Assembly (NCBI GenBank): GCA_043747555.1
Contig: JAYTOY010000013.1
Span: 1-50,996, forward strand
DNA: 50,996 nucleotides
Direction of reading: 5' to 3'
Source of the DNA: JAYWDA01 sp043747555
GTDB lineage: Bacteria > Bdellovibrionota > Bdellovibrionia > Bdellovibrionales > Bdellovibrionaceae
Part shown: positions 32,437 through 40,917 of the stretch, one piece after another
Position numbering within the stretch: position 1 is the stretch's first letter
Layout of the letters: each line of letters starts with the position of its first letter
Program-made: the position numbers and the translations under genes
The notes under the pieces: generated by a model
What the model was told of the DNA's origin: nothing
Database searches by the model: none
What the model saw: only the letters and a program-made list of their open reading frames with translations

Positions 32437-33699
32437 GCAAATCATTCGCACGTTGATTTCTGGAATCGCTGAAAAGATTTGGTGAGCAAGGCCTGGTGTA
32501 TGGTTGATATTATTTCCAATCAACGAAATTAAAGATAAGGTCTCTTCGATTTGAACTTCAGCAAAGTTGGAAAGTTCGTGAATTAATTCTTTATTGACCA
32601 AAGCTGAATTATCCAAGGTTACTGAGACGCTGATTTCGCTGGTTGTGATCGCATCAATAGAAATTTTATGGTCATTAAAAACTTTAAAAATTTGAAATAA
32701 AAACCCATGGGCGTGCAACATTTCAGGCGTTGTTAATGTCACCAGCACTTGATTTTTTCGAAGGGCCAGGGCGCGGATCAGGGGATACTCTTCGACTTCA
32801 CGTCGCACCCAAGTTCCGCTCTGTAAAGGATCAAAGCTTGAGCCGACAAAAACCGGAATATTTTTTCGCATGGCCGGTGCCAGTGTGGCCGGATGCAAGA
32901 CTTTAGCTCCAAAGGTTGCAAGCTCAGACGCTTCTTTAAAGGAAATTTCTTTTAAAGTTTTTGCTTTTGAATAAAGTCTTGGATCCGTGCTGGCTATTCC
33001 AGGAACATCTGTCCAAATTTCTAAAATATCTGCTTGAATCGCTTCAGCAAAAAGAGCGGCTGAATAATCACTGCCGCCGCGGCCTAAAGTTGTTGTGCTG
33101 CCATCTTCGGTGCTGCCGATAAACCCTTGTGTGACATAAAAGCTTAAGTCGTTCAGCTCTTTGCATTTCACCGCAATTTGATCCACCAAGGGACGCGCTT
33201 TTCCATATTGATGATCAGTAATTATGTAATTTCTGGCATCAATCCAGGTCACTTTTTCTTGATCATGGGCCGAAGTTTGAATTTGCCGAAGGGCTTCGGC
33301 AAATAGTACAGACGACATTCTTTCGCCAAGGCTGACTAGCGTATCCATGGCTTTCACGCTGCCGTCTCGTAAAAGAAAAATTCCTTTTGCCATTGAGGCC
33401 ATTTCATCAAGCATCACATTGAGGGCGGCCAATGGACTCTGCGAAATCTTTAAGTCTTGAGCGATTTTTAAATGCTTGTCTGTGACGGCCTTTAAAATTC
33501 TTTCGACTTCAAGCCAAACGCCACTTTCGGCTTTTTGCCCTAATTCTAGCAAAAGGTTTGTTGTGCCTGAGGTCGCTGAGACAACGACAAGGCACGATTT
33601 TCTACCTACGCAAATTCGGGCACTGCGAAGCATGCAGGACGCATCACCCATCGAGGTGCCGCCGAATTTAGAGACGATTTTTTGATTCGAAGATTTCAT
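32344..33699 (-). CDS. lysC: Aspartate kinase (LysC type)
   Basis: A 451-residue enzyme phosphorylating aspartate, the first step to lysine, threonine and methionine. The kinase domain starts IVSKFGGTSMGD and includes SLGERMSS and TTLGRGGSDYSAAL with DVPGIASTDPR. The last 150 residues carry two ACT-like regions (VLVTLTTPEMLHAHGFLFQI; IEETLSLISLIGNNINHTPG) for feedback control. Length matches the monofunctional E. coli LysC type. A perfect -35 box and a weak -10 box place transcription start at or next to the ATG, and no ribosome site is present. Confidence 0.95.
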   Translation of the reverse strand: MKSSNQKIVSKFGGTSMGDASCMLRSARICVGRKSCLVVVSATSGTTNLLLELGQKAESGVWLEVERILKAVTDKHLKIAQDLKISQSPLAALNVMLDEMASMAKGIFLLRDGSVKAMDTLVSLGERMSSVLFAEALRQIQTSAHDQEKVTWIDARNYIITDHQYGKARPLVDQIAVKCKELNDLSFYVTQGFIGSTEDGSTTTLGRGGSDYSAALFAEAIQADILEIWTDVPGIASTDPRLYSKAKTLKEISFKEASELATFGAKVLHPATLAPAMRKNIPVFVGSSFDPLQSGTWVRREVEEYPLIRALALRKNQVLVTLTTPEMLHAHGFLFQIFKVFNDHKISIDAITTSEISVSVTLDNSALVNKELIHELSNFAEVQIEETLSLISLIGNNINHTPGLAHQIFSAIPEINVRMICLGASKHNICFLVKEAHGPETIQRLHELLIS

Positions 33700-33706
33700 C
33701 AGAGCG

Positions 33707-33736
33707 AAGGTAGCTTTTCGAGCTTTAGCCTGTCAA
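33707..33736 (-). promoter_or_regulatory. Promoter of lysC, possibly leaderless
   Basis: TTGACA (33736-33731), an 18-base spacer and TACCTT (33712-33707). The -10 box is seven bases from the ATG at 33699. Confidence 0.45.
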
Positions 33737-33815
33737 ATTCTTTATCAAGGTCTGCAACTAGACCTTAGAGTGGGCGGTCCTGTTTTTCGTCCGGGAACTG
33801 TGAAATAATGAAAGT

Positions 33816-35837
33816 ATGAAATTCGTTTATATTCTTGAAAAAGAAATTCGATTTATTAACGAGATTTTAGAGTCCTTGCAGAAAATTGACCCTCAATTGC
33901 AACCTCGAATTTTTAAAGACCTCGATGGTTTTGCTAAGTGGATTCAGCTTTTATCAAAAGAGGGCGTGGCCGCGATTGCAAAAGGGGGAGTCAAGCCGAT
34001 CGATTTTGGTGGTCTACGAACCGATCTTTTGGGGGCCCCTAATGCCGAGGGAACAGAGCCGACGAAGTCAGCCGAAGCCGATCAATTGGTCCTTTTAATC
34101 AGTGACAACGATATTTTAGGAAGCAAGCACTTAGCCTTACTTAGAAAAACACAAGAGCTGTTTGTTCAAAAGGGCCTTTGCACCAAAGAAGACCCCACGG
34201 CGATTGTTATTTCAGCCTTCGATAATCCAGGTTTTGACATCGAAATGGTGGAAGATCGAATTATTAATAACGTCATTTTTAAGCCTTTTGAAAAAATGAT
34301 TTTGCTGCAGCATTTGATATTTGCGATCAGCGGTCGGCACCCACCGAGTAATAACACTCTTCACAATATGAAAACTTCTGCCATCATTGAAATGTTAAAA
34401 GATGTCGAAGTGGAAGCTTATTCTGATATTGGATTTATCACACTGAGCAGTCGCCCTTTGCCGCTGGGAGCTGTCAGCAAATATTATAGTGATGTTTTTA
34501 AATCAGGAAAAACTCGAAATGCCTTTGCTCGCTGTGCGCTCTGTGAACCCCATCCCACATTGCCTAATGTCTACCGATCTGCCTTTACTTTTTTTGGTGT
34601 TGAGCCTGAGCAATTGATCGATTTCCGAAAAAATGCTCCTGTGCAAAATGAAACAGAGTTCGCCTTTAAATGGCGCCCCGAGCCGTCCGTCAGTGCCGTT
34701 CGCATCGTCGTCATTGACCCAGACGAATTCGGAGCAGCGCCTTTAGCGGGATCTTTAGAGCGAAGTTTTTCAAATGTAAAAATTGTCGCCTATAAAAGTC
34801 TAGGAGAATTTTTAGTTGATCTAGATCCAGCTTTGCAAACCCCTGCGGTGAAGCCACCACCGGCTTTTCCGGGGGGTGTCAAAATAAAATTTCAGTTTGA
34901 AGCGACTTCAAAAAAATTAGTAAAAACGATTCCAGACATCACGGCCGCTCAGACGCTCTTGGGGTTTTTTCCAGCTGAATTGCAAAAGCTTGAATTTTTT
35001 CAGTGGATGCTGGGACAAGAGCGAAACAAATTGATCGAAATGATCAAAGGAACAACGAATCCCTTGGATGATAAAATTCTAATTTTAAAAAATAAAGATC
35101 AAGACTATTTTATTAGACTAGAAGCCCAGCAAAATTTGAAGGAGAAAGAGTCAAATCTTGTTGAGCTCACCTTTGTTGAGCTGACCGAAGCAGAACGCCA
35201 GAAGTGGCAAGTGGCCCGAAGTCGAATGCCTGAAAAGGTCGATGGGATTTTAGTTCATGAACAATTTCTTCGAGAAGATGACTTAACACAGTGGGATCAA
35301 ATTTTAGAGCGTCTAAAAAAACGAGTGAAGGGTCCTGATCAAGCGAACTATAAGCCAGAGCTGATGGTGCTAGCCAAACAGCGTAAAAGTGATACAAGTC
35401 TTAGGCTACTAGGGAAAGTTTTTTCAAATATTTTTTATAAGCCTGTCGAGCGCAGTTATTTTATAAAAATGATGTATTTGCAATTTCCGACCTTAAACCC
35501 GACAAGCCCCGTAGAAATAAAACACTTTGTAAAAAAAGAGAAATTTGAAGTTGGAAATCCCATACAGGTCACCGAAATGTCCGAAGCCGGCGTCGTCATG
35601 AACTATTACCGAGCCATCACGGTGGGATCTTTCCGACGTTTTATTCTTTGGTTTCCTATGGAAATAGGCCAACCAGTGATGTTAGCCACATGCAATTTTT
35701 CTAAAGAAAACGAAGCTGAAAAAGGATTATTTGAGAATCATTTTGTGTTTTTCGGAATGCAGGATGTGTTTCTACAGCACGTCAGAGTTTGGATTCGAGA
35801 AAATTATGTTTTATCAAAACAGGGACAAGAGCCCTAA
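33816..35837 (+). CDS. Large protein with pseudo-receiver and PilZ-like regions
   Basis: A 673-residue soluble protein. Residues 1-170 look like a receiver-type fold (YILEKEIRFINEILESLQ, LVLLISDNDILG, AIVISAFDNPG, VIFKPFEKMILL), with the Lys-Pro end of REC domains but no clear phosphoacceptor arrangement. Residues about 190-290 have a PilZ-like pattern (SDIGFITLSSRPLPLG). A second REC-like start, VRIVVIDPDEFGAAPLAG, follows near residue 297, and the C-terminal 100 residues again look PilZ-like (VTEMSEAGVVMNYYRAI). The c-di-GMP-binding RxxxR was not confirmed. Probably a signalling output protein; domain calls are by eye. Confidence 0.7.
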   Translation: MKFVYILEKEIRFINEILESLQKIDPQLQPRIFKDLDGFAKWIQLLSKEGVAAIAKGGVKPIDFGGLRTDLLGAPNAEGTEPTKSAEADQLVLLISDNDILGSKHLALLRKTQELFVQKGLCTKEDPTAIVISAFDNPGFDIEMVEDRIINNVIFKPFEKMILLQHLIFAISGRHPPSNNTLHNMKTSAIIEMLKDVEVEAYSDIGFITLSSRPLPLGAVSKYYSDVFKSGKTRNAFARCALCEPHPTLPNVYRSAFTFFGVEPEQLIDFRKNAPVQNETEFAFKWRPEPSVSAVRIVVIDPDEFGAAPLAGSLERSFSNVKIVAYKSLGEFLVDLDPALQTPAVKPPPAFPGGVKIKFQFEATSKKLVKTIPDITAAQTLLGFFPAELQKLEFFQWMLGQERNKLIEMIKGTTNPLDDKILILKNKDQDYFIRLEAQQNLKEKESNLVELTFVELTEAERQKWQVARSRMPEKVDGILVHEQFLREDDLTQWDQILERLKKRVKGPDQANYKPELMVLAKQRKSDTSLRLLGKVFSNIFYKPVERSYFIKMMYLQFPTLNPTSPVEIKHFVKKEKFEVGNPIQVTEMSEAGVVMNYYRAITVGSFRRFILWFPMEIGQPVMLATCNFSKENEAEKGLFENHFVFFGMQDVFLQHVRVWIRENYVLSKQGQEP

Positions 35838-36304
35838 TTTCCAGTTTCAAAGGTTGATCGATTTTCCAAATAATGTTCGACCGTCGCTTGAAAAAAACTA
35901 TTATCCAATGGGGAAGTCGCTTTAGCTTGGACTAATATTCGATGAATAATTTTAAGCAAATCTTCACTGGAAATAGCAGCGTTGATTTGTCCTTGGTCGG
36001 AAATAAAAAAACCAGCTAGTGATTCGTCCATCATCTTTTGAAAGAGGTCTTTAAGAAGGGTGCTTTTAGGAACGACAAGGCAAGCACGGCTTATTAAATC
36101 CTGGATAGTTCTATCAACCTTTGGGCTGTCTGCACTTTCACCTAAATTCCGGACGGTCAGGAGACCCGTAATTTCATTTTTTGAATTGAGTGCTGTCAAA
36201 GGCAGCCCCCGCGACTTTTGCAAGGACAGATTGGCCGTCGCCAAATCGGCATCTTCAAAAATTGTGAAAAGCTGAGATCCTAAAGTGGCTTTAATTGGTT
36301 GCAT
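35834..36304 (-). CDS. CBS-domain protein
   Basis: A 156-residue protein read from the ATG at 36304, which has AGAGGGT seven bases upstream; the frame extends into mutS2 but that part is antisense-like shadow. Two CBS motifs are visible: ATANLSLQKSRGLPLTALNS followed by ITGLLTVRNL, and LKDLFQKMMDESLAGFFISD followed by INAAISSEDLL. CBS pairs bind adenosyl nucleotides as energy sensors. Its stop overlaps the end of the convergent 33816 gene. It lies just downstream of mutS2. Confidence 0.8.
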   Translation of the reverse strand: MQPIKATLGSQLFTIFEDADLATANLSLQKSRGLPLTALNSKNEITGLLTVRNLGESADSPKVDRTIQDLISRACLVVPKSTLLKDLFQKMMDESLAGFFISDQGQINAAISSEDLLKIIHRILVQAKATSPLDNSFFQATVEHYLENRSTFETGN

Positions 36305-36338
36305 GTTTTTGACCCTCTGAAGTTTAAGAAAGCGATTA

Positions 36339-38669
36339 CTATTTAGTATCCAGCTCGACCCAAGTGATACCATCGCCACCATTTTCCTGCGAACCGGCCT
36401 TCCACTTTTTAACATAAATTGAGCGAGACAAGTAGGCGCGAACAGCTTTTTTTAAAGCTTCTGTACCATGGCCGTGAATTACCTTGATGCGATCCTCTTG
36501 ATGCTGGGCTGCGCGGTCCAGAGCCATTTCTAAATCCTCAATAGCGCTCTCTACAGTCTTCCCGCGTACATCTAGGGACATATCTTCATTGGATAAGGCG
36601 ACAGAAAAGCCCGAGGACTCACGGACCAGCTGAGACGTTGGATTCTGTGATTTACCTGGAGGTTTTAATTCCTGCCATGATAAATGCAGGCGAATTGAAT
36701 TCGAAAGAATGGAAACTTCACCTTTTGAATTGGGCGTGCTTTGCACAATGCCGTCTTGATTTAAGGTCGGCACAAAAACCTTGGATCCCGGCGGAAACCT
36801 TTTCGTAAAATCTTCGGGTGAGTCTGCCGCCAGGCCTCGATCAATACTTTTGGCTTTTACAATTTCTGGTAACTGGAATTTAATCTCTTGCAGCTGTCGA
36901 TGCTTTGTAAAAGTGTCGGCAGCTTTTACTTTTTGCATTTCTTCGTCGACTTTTTTCTCAGCTTTTCTGACGGTTTTCTCTAGCCAAGCTTGTTTTTCTT
37001 TATCAAATTCTTGCAGCTTTGCTTCGTATTTAGATTTTAACTGCTGAACTTTTTTATTTTCTTGGCGCCATTGGTCCTGCAAGGTCATGACGTCAGCCCG
37101 CAGTTGTTCGATTTGTTCTAATTTTTGTAAGCGGTCGCGAGTGGTCGGGGATAGCAGATCAGTGGCACGGTCTACAATGGAAGCTTTGACGCCCACTCGT
37201 TTTGCTGTTTGCAATGCCAAAGAATCGCCAGGAAGACCCGGCATAAAATGATAACTGGGCCGGCCTGTGGCGCGGATGTATTCCATGCTGCCATTTAAAA
37301 TTGAATCCGACGAAGTCCAGCCGGACTTAAGCGGGCCTAAGTGGGACGTGATCACTGCAAAAACACCTTGCTGCGAAAAGCTTTCAATAAAGCTTCGGGC
37401 CAGGGCCGAGCCTTCTTCGGGATCGGTCGAACCACAAATTTCATCAATAAGAACAATCGACTGGGGGCCTTTTAAGTCTGTCGCTTGGTTTAATAAATTC
37501 ATATGAGCTGCGAAAGTACTGAGTTCAGCATCAACACTTTGGGCGTCACCAATTCCGACTAATAAATTTTTAAAAAATGGCAGACGCGAGCCTTCACCCG
37601 CACAGATTAAAAGTCCACACCGCGCCATTTGTGCGGCTAAGCCAATGGATTTTAATAAAACAGTTTTTCCGCCCGCGTTGGGGCCTGAAAGAAGTAAAAT
37701 AGATTTTTCTTGATTCAAGGTGACCGTATTTGAAATAACTTCTTTGCCGGAAAGTTGCAGCAAAGGATGTCGCAGATCTAACAGTTCAATTGAATTTTCT
37801 GAAAATTCACAAGGGCCCGTATTTAGCTTTAAACAAAGTTGTGCTTGCGCCAATATAACATCGCAGTTTTCAAGAATTATTCTAGCTTGTTCAAATTCAG
37901 AATTTCTTCCAGCTAGATAATGCGATAGCTCTGTTAAAAGGCGTTCGACTTCATCTTCAATATCGACTTCAATTTGGCGCAAGCGATTATTTATCGGCAC
38001 TAAGGTTTCAGGCTCCATAAAAACCGTCTGCTTAGTTTGGGAAGAGCCATGAATCACGCCGGGCATCTGATGTTGCATCCCACTGCGAATGGGTAAAACC
38101 CAACGACCTTCCCGCGTCGTGACATATTTATCTTGCAGCAGGTTTTCCATTTTATGAGCTTTAACTAGTTTATCCAGTTGATGCTGAACTTCGCGAGCCA
38201 GTTTTTCTTTTTCAGAAAAAAGGCTGTGCAGTTTTTCGCTGGCATCAGAGCGAATATCACCTTGCGGGGTCAAAATTTGGTCGATCGCCGACAAAGACTC
38301 TGTCGGATCCATTAAAGACTGGTGCACTTCTTGGGACCACTGATTATCAATACGGTGAAGAGCCTCGCGCAAAGCAAAAATTTCTAAGCAAAAAAATCGG
38401 ACATCTTTGATTTCTAAAGTTTTTAAGACCGCTTTTTTCTTAAGACGGCTATGCCAAGGGGGAAATAAGTCTAAGCTTTCCATAAAAGGCCGCAAACCGA
38501 TGCCAATCAATTGCATCGCTGCTTGAACATCGGAGAAACTTTTTTCAGCCTCAGCAGCAGAGGCTAAAGGGGATAATGAGTTAATTCGATCTTTTGCGCC
38601 GGTGCTGGTGGCAGAAGAGCTCATTTTTTGTAAAATTTCCGACCAATCAAGGGCGGCGAATTCTTGCAT
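36339..38669 (-). CDS. mutS2: MutS2 ATPase/endonuclease
   Basis: A 776-residue MutS2: an N-terminal lever/core region, an ABC-type ATPase with Walker A LSGPNAGGKTVLLKS, IGDAQSVDAELSTFAAHM and Walker B VLIDEICGSTDPEEG, a coiled-coil segment (about residues 520-590, rich in Gln/Lys/Glu), and a C-terminal Smr endonuclease domain (SLDVRGKTVESAIEDLEMAL, IKVIHGHGTEALKKAVR). MutS2 suppresses recombination and acts in ribosome-collision rescue in other bacteria. The 5' end overlaps lnt by 23 bases. Confidence 0.95.
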   Translation of the reverse strand: MQEFAALDWSEILQKMSSSATSTGAKDRINSLSPLASAAEAEKSFSDVQAAMQLIGIGLRPFMESLDLFPPWHSRLKKKAVLKTLEIKDVRFFCLEIFALREALHRIDNQWSQEVHQSLMDPTESLSAIDQILTPQGDIRSDASEKLHSLFSEKEKLAREVQHQLDKLVKAHKMENLLQDKYVTTREGRWVLPIRSGMQHQMPGVIHGSSQTKQTVFMEPETLVPINNRLRQIEVDIEDEVERLLTELSHYLAGRNSEFEQARIILENCDVILAQAQLCLKLNTGPCEFSENSIELLDLRHPLLQLSGKEVISNTVTLNQEKSILLLSGPNAGGKTVLLKSIGLAAQMARCGLLICAGEGSRLPFFKNLLVGIGDAQSVDAELSTFAAHMNLLNQATDLKGPQSIVLIDEICGSTDPEEGSALARSFIESFSQQGVFAVITSHLGPLKSGWTSSDSILNGSMEYIRATGRPSYHFMPGLPGDSLALQTAKRVGVKASIVDRATDLLSPTTRDRLQKLEQIEQLRADVMTLQDQWRQENKKVQQLKSKYEAKLQEFDKEKQAWLEKTVRKAEKKVDEEMQKVKAADTFTKHRQLQEIKFQLPEIVKAKSIDRGLAADSPEDFTKRFPPGSKVFVPTLNQDGIVQSTPNSKGEVSILSNSIRLHLSWQELKPPGKSQNPTSQLVRESSGFSVALSNEDMSLDVRGKTVESAIEDLEMALDRAAQHQEDRIKVIHGHGTEALKKAVRAYLSRSIYVKKWKAGSQENGGDGITWVELDTK

Positions 38670-40230
38670 TTTGGTATCCCATCAAAAGTGCGATCAGAAT
38701 TAAGATCAGCACAAACAAAGCATCAAAATGACCCCACTTCGAAAAAAAAGTCAAAGGTGGATTCTGAAGATAAGAAACATCAAAATTTCCTGTCCACGCT
38801 TCGTGCATCGGAGAAAACTGTTGAATGTCACCATTTGCCATTGCGACCGAGCTGATGCCTGTGTTGGTGGATCTAATCAAAGGCCTTCGGTTTTCGACAG
38901 CGCGGGCAAACGTCATAAACATATGCTGTTGCGGTTCAAACGGCTGGCCAAACCATGAGTCATTGGTGACATTAATAAAAACCTGAGCGCCCTGCCGAGC
39001 TAAATTTCTAGAAAACTCTGGATAAAGTCCTTCATAGCAAATCTGTGGGCCCCACCGGACGGGCAGCGCATTGATATTTAAAGAAAAAACCTGTGGCCCC
39101 TGACCACGGCCAAAATTTGCAATCATGGGCACCCATTTTAGCAAAATGGGAAAAGTTTCGCTAAAGGGTAAATATTCACCGTAGGCCAATAGATGTGTCT
39201 TTCGATAAAGCGGACCACTTAACTCGCCGCTTGAATTCAAGAAGGCCATCGCATTGTAAGAAACGGCTTTGCCAGTTGTATCATTGAATTCGGTGGAATA
39301 AGAGCCCGTGATTAAGGGCCGTTTAAAAGTTTTAAGTGTTTGAATGATTTTTTGCTGATACTGAAAGCCAAGGGCCCGTTGATCCAAATTTCCTGGAAAT
39401 GCCGTTTCAGGCCAAACAATCAATTGGCTGCTTGGATTTTCTGCAAGCCCTTTGCGGGTCAGGTCTAAAAACTGATTGACGATATGGTCTTGAAAATTTT
39501 GTCCTTGTTCGGCCTGCTCTTTTTCAAAATTTCCGATATTGCCTTGGACAATTAATGTCGAAATGAAGCCATCCGTTTTGTTCCAAGGTTTTGCATGGAA
39601 TCTTCCGCCAATTGTAAGAACAGCTAAGCTAATGATAAGAGTGACGGGCAGCCACCAGGCTTTGCGATTCAGCCACCAAATAGCCAAGATTGAATTAGAT
39701 AGTAACATCAGCAGAGACAAACCTAAGAAGCCAATCACATCAGCCCATTGAAAAATTGGAATATGAGACGAATAAAGCGGGTAGCCAAGATGCCAAGGAA
39801 ACAGGCTGGGCCAAAACCGTTCCATCAAATTTAAAAATAAAGGAATTAAAAATAAAATCCAAATTCGGCTTAAACCTAAACGTCGCCCGCACGCAATCGC
39901 CAATGTCACCGCGATCGGGATATACAAATGAACCAGGCTGCAAAAAAGCAACAAGGCAATAAAGGCTAAGGGCCATGGGATATGACCGAATTCGTAGGTC
40001 ACAAAAGCCACCCAGTGAAATCCGATCAAACTTAATAAAAATTGGGTGATCCAAGCGCCCCAAAAAACTTGCCTTAAATTCACCTCTGAGCGGGTCGCCC
40101 ACAGCCATAATGGCGTGTAACAAAACAGAAGAGCCCAGCAGGGAAATGGGGCATAACTCGTCCCAATCAGCAGGCCCGATAATAAAGCCCAACGATTGAG
40201 CTTGAAAAACTCGACAATCTTGCTCATCAT
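38647..40230 (-). CDS. lnt: Apolipoprotein N-acyltransferase
   Basis: A 527-residue inner-membrane enzyme that adds the third acyl chain to lipoproteins. The N-terminal half has the expected series of membrane helices; the nitrilase-like periplasmic domain has the catalytic set Glu275 in WPETAFPG, Lys344 in YRKTHLLAYGEYLPF and Cys398 in PQICYEGLYPE, with spacing like the E. coli enzyme. Start taken at the ATG ATG pair (40230/40227); an ATG at 40245 is also in frame. The many lipoproteins in the window are its natural substrates. Confidence 0.95.
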   Translation of the reverse strand: MMSKIVEFFKLNRWALLSGLLIGTSYAPFPCWALLFCYTPLWLWATRSEVNLRQVFWGAWITQFLLSLIGFHWVAFVTYEFGHIPWPLAFIALLLFCSLVHLYIPIAVTLAIACGRRLGLSRIWILFLIPLFLNLMERFWPSLFPWHLGYPLYSSHIPIFQWADVIGFLGLSLLMLLSNSILAIWWLNRKAWWLPVTLIISLAVLTIGGRFHAKPWNKTDGFISTLIVQGNIGNFEKEQAEQGQNFQDHIVNQFLDLTRKGLAENPSSQLIVWPETAFPGNLDQRALGFQYQQKIIQTLKTFKRPLITGSYSTEFNDTTGKAVSYNAMAFLNSSGELSGPLYRKTHLLAYGEYLPFSETFPILLKWVPMIANFGRGQGPQVFSLNINALPVRWGPQICYEGLYPEFSRNLARQGAQVFINVTNDSWFGQPFEPQQHMFMTFARAVENRRPLIRSTNTGISSVAMANGDIQQFSPMHEAWTGNFDVSYLQNPPLTFFSKWGHFDALFVLILILIALLMGYQNARIRRP

Positions 40231-40236
40231 TATATT

Positions 40237-40917
40237 GTGGAACATTTACGAGTCCGTTGTCCAGCATGTCAGAAGCTTTATCAGGTTGAAACTCATTCGA
40301 TTTTCAGCCAGTCGCCACATTTTGATTGCAAGGCCTGCCACTGTGTTTTTTCTTTTCAATTTCCACCCCTTGACGCGAACCAAGTAGAAACTTTTGTCGT
40401 GCAGCGAATGGAAGCTGAAGTTGATGAAAAACCAGCCGTAGTTTTGCAAGCTCAACCCAGTTTAGTGCAGCTGTGGAATCAAATTTTTGAAGACTATGAT
40501 GATCACGAGCGCCATGAAGATTTTGTTAAAAGGTGTGTTCAGCTTGAAGCTCTGCCTTACGCTCAGACAAAGTATAAAGAATTAAAAGCGGCGCTAGGCA
40601 GTGATGATTTGTGTGATAAATATTTAGGGCAAGTGGAAGCTAGATTATCTATTAGTGCTGACTTGCGAACGCAAACTCAAGATGGACAATTGGCCCTGAT
40701 GGATGTTCAAAATTTTATTCTTTGGTTGAAGGCCCGCCCTTGGAAAAAAGTATTGTACTGGGCCCCATTGGCAGCCGGCCTTTTAATGGTTGGATTAGGT
40801 CTTTCAAATTTAGGTTTGCGAAATATGATTGGCCTTGGCTTTGCGGTGGCCTTCTTAAGCTACGGCCTTATCACGGTCGTATTTGGCCGCATTCATATCT
40901 CTGATTTTATTGATTAA
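40237..40917 (+). CDS. MJ0042-type zinc-ribbon protein with two membrane helices
   Basis: A 226-residue protein starting at GTG. The N-terminus carries the zinc ribbon VRCPACQKLYQVE ... FDCKACHCVFSF (two CxxC pairs). A helical cytosolic middle (about residues 65-165) is followed by two hydrophobic segments (VLYWAPLAAGLLMVGLGLSN; IGLGFAVAFLSYGLITVVFG). MJ0042 ribbons are frequent in Bdellovibrio and myxobacteria, often in envelope or motility proteins; the function here is unknown. Divergent from lnt with only six bases between the start codons. Confidence 0.85.
   Translation: MEHLRVRCPACQKLYQVETHSIFSQSPHFDCKACHCVFSFQFPPLDANQVETFVVQRMEAEVDEKPAVVLQAQPSLVQLWNQIFEDYDDHERHEDFVKRCVQLEALPYAQTKYKELKAALGSDDLCDKYLGQVEARLSISADLRTQTQDGQLALMDVQNFILWLKARPWKKVLYWAPLAAGLLMVGLGLSNLGLRNMIGLGFAVAFLSYGLITVVFGRIHISDFID

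Noticed and set aside
39740..40267. 175-residue minus-strand frame overlapping lnt
   Set aside because: Alternate frame of lnt; the lnt frame holds the catalytic residues and membrane helices.
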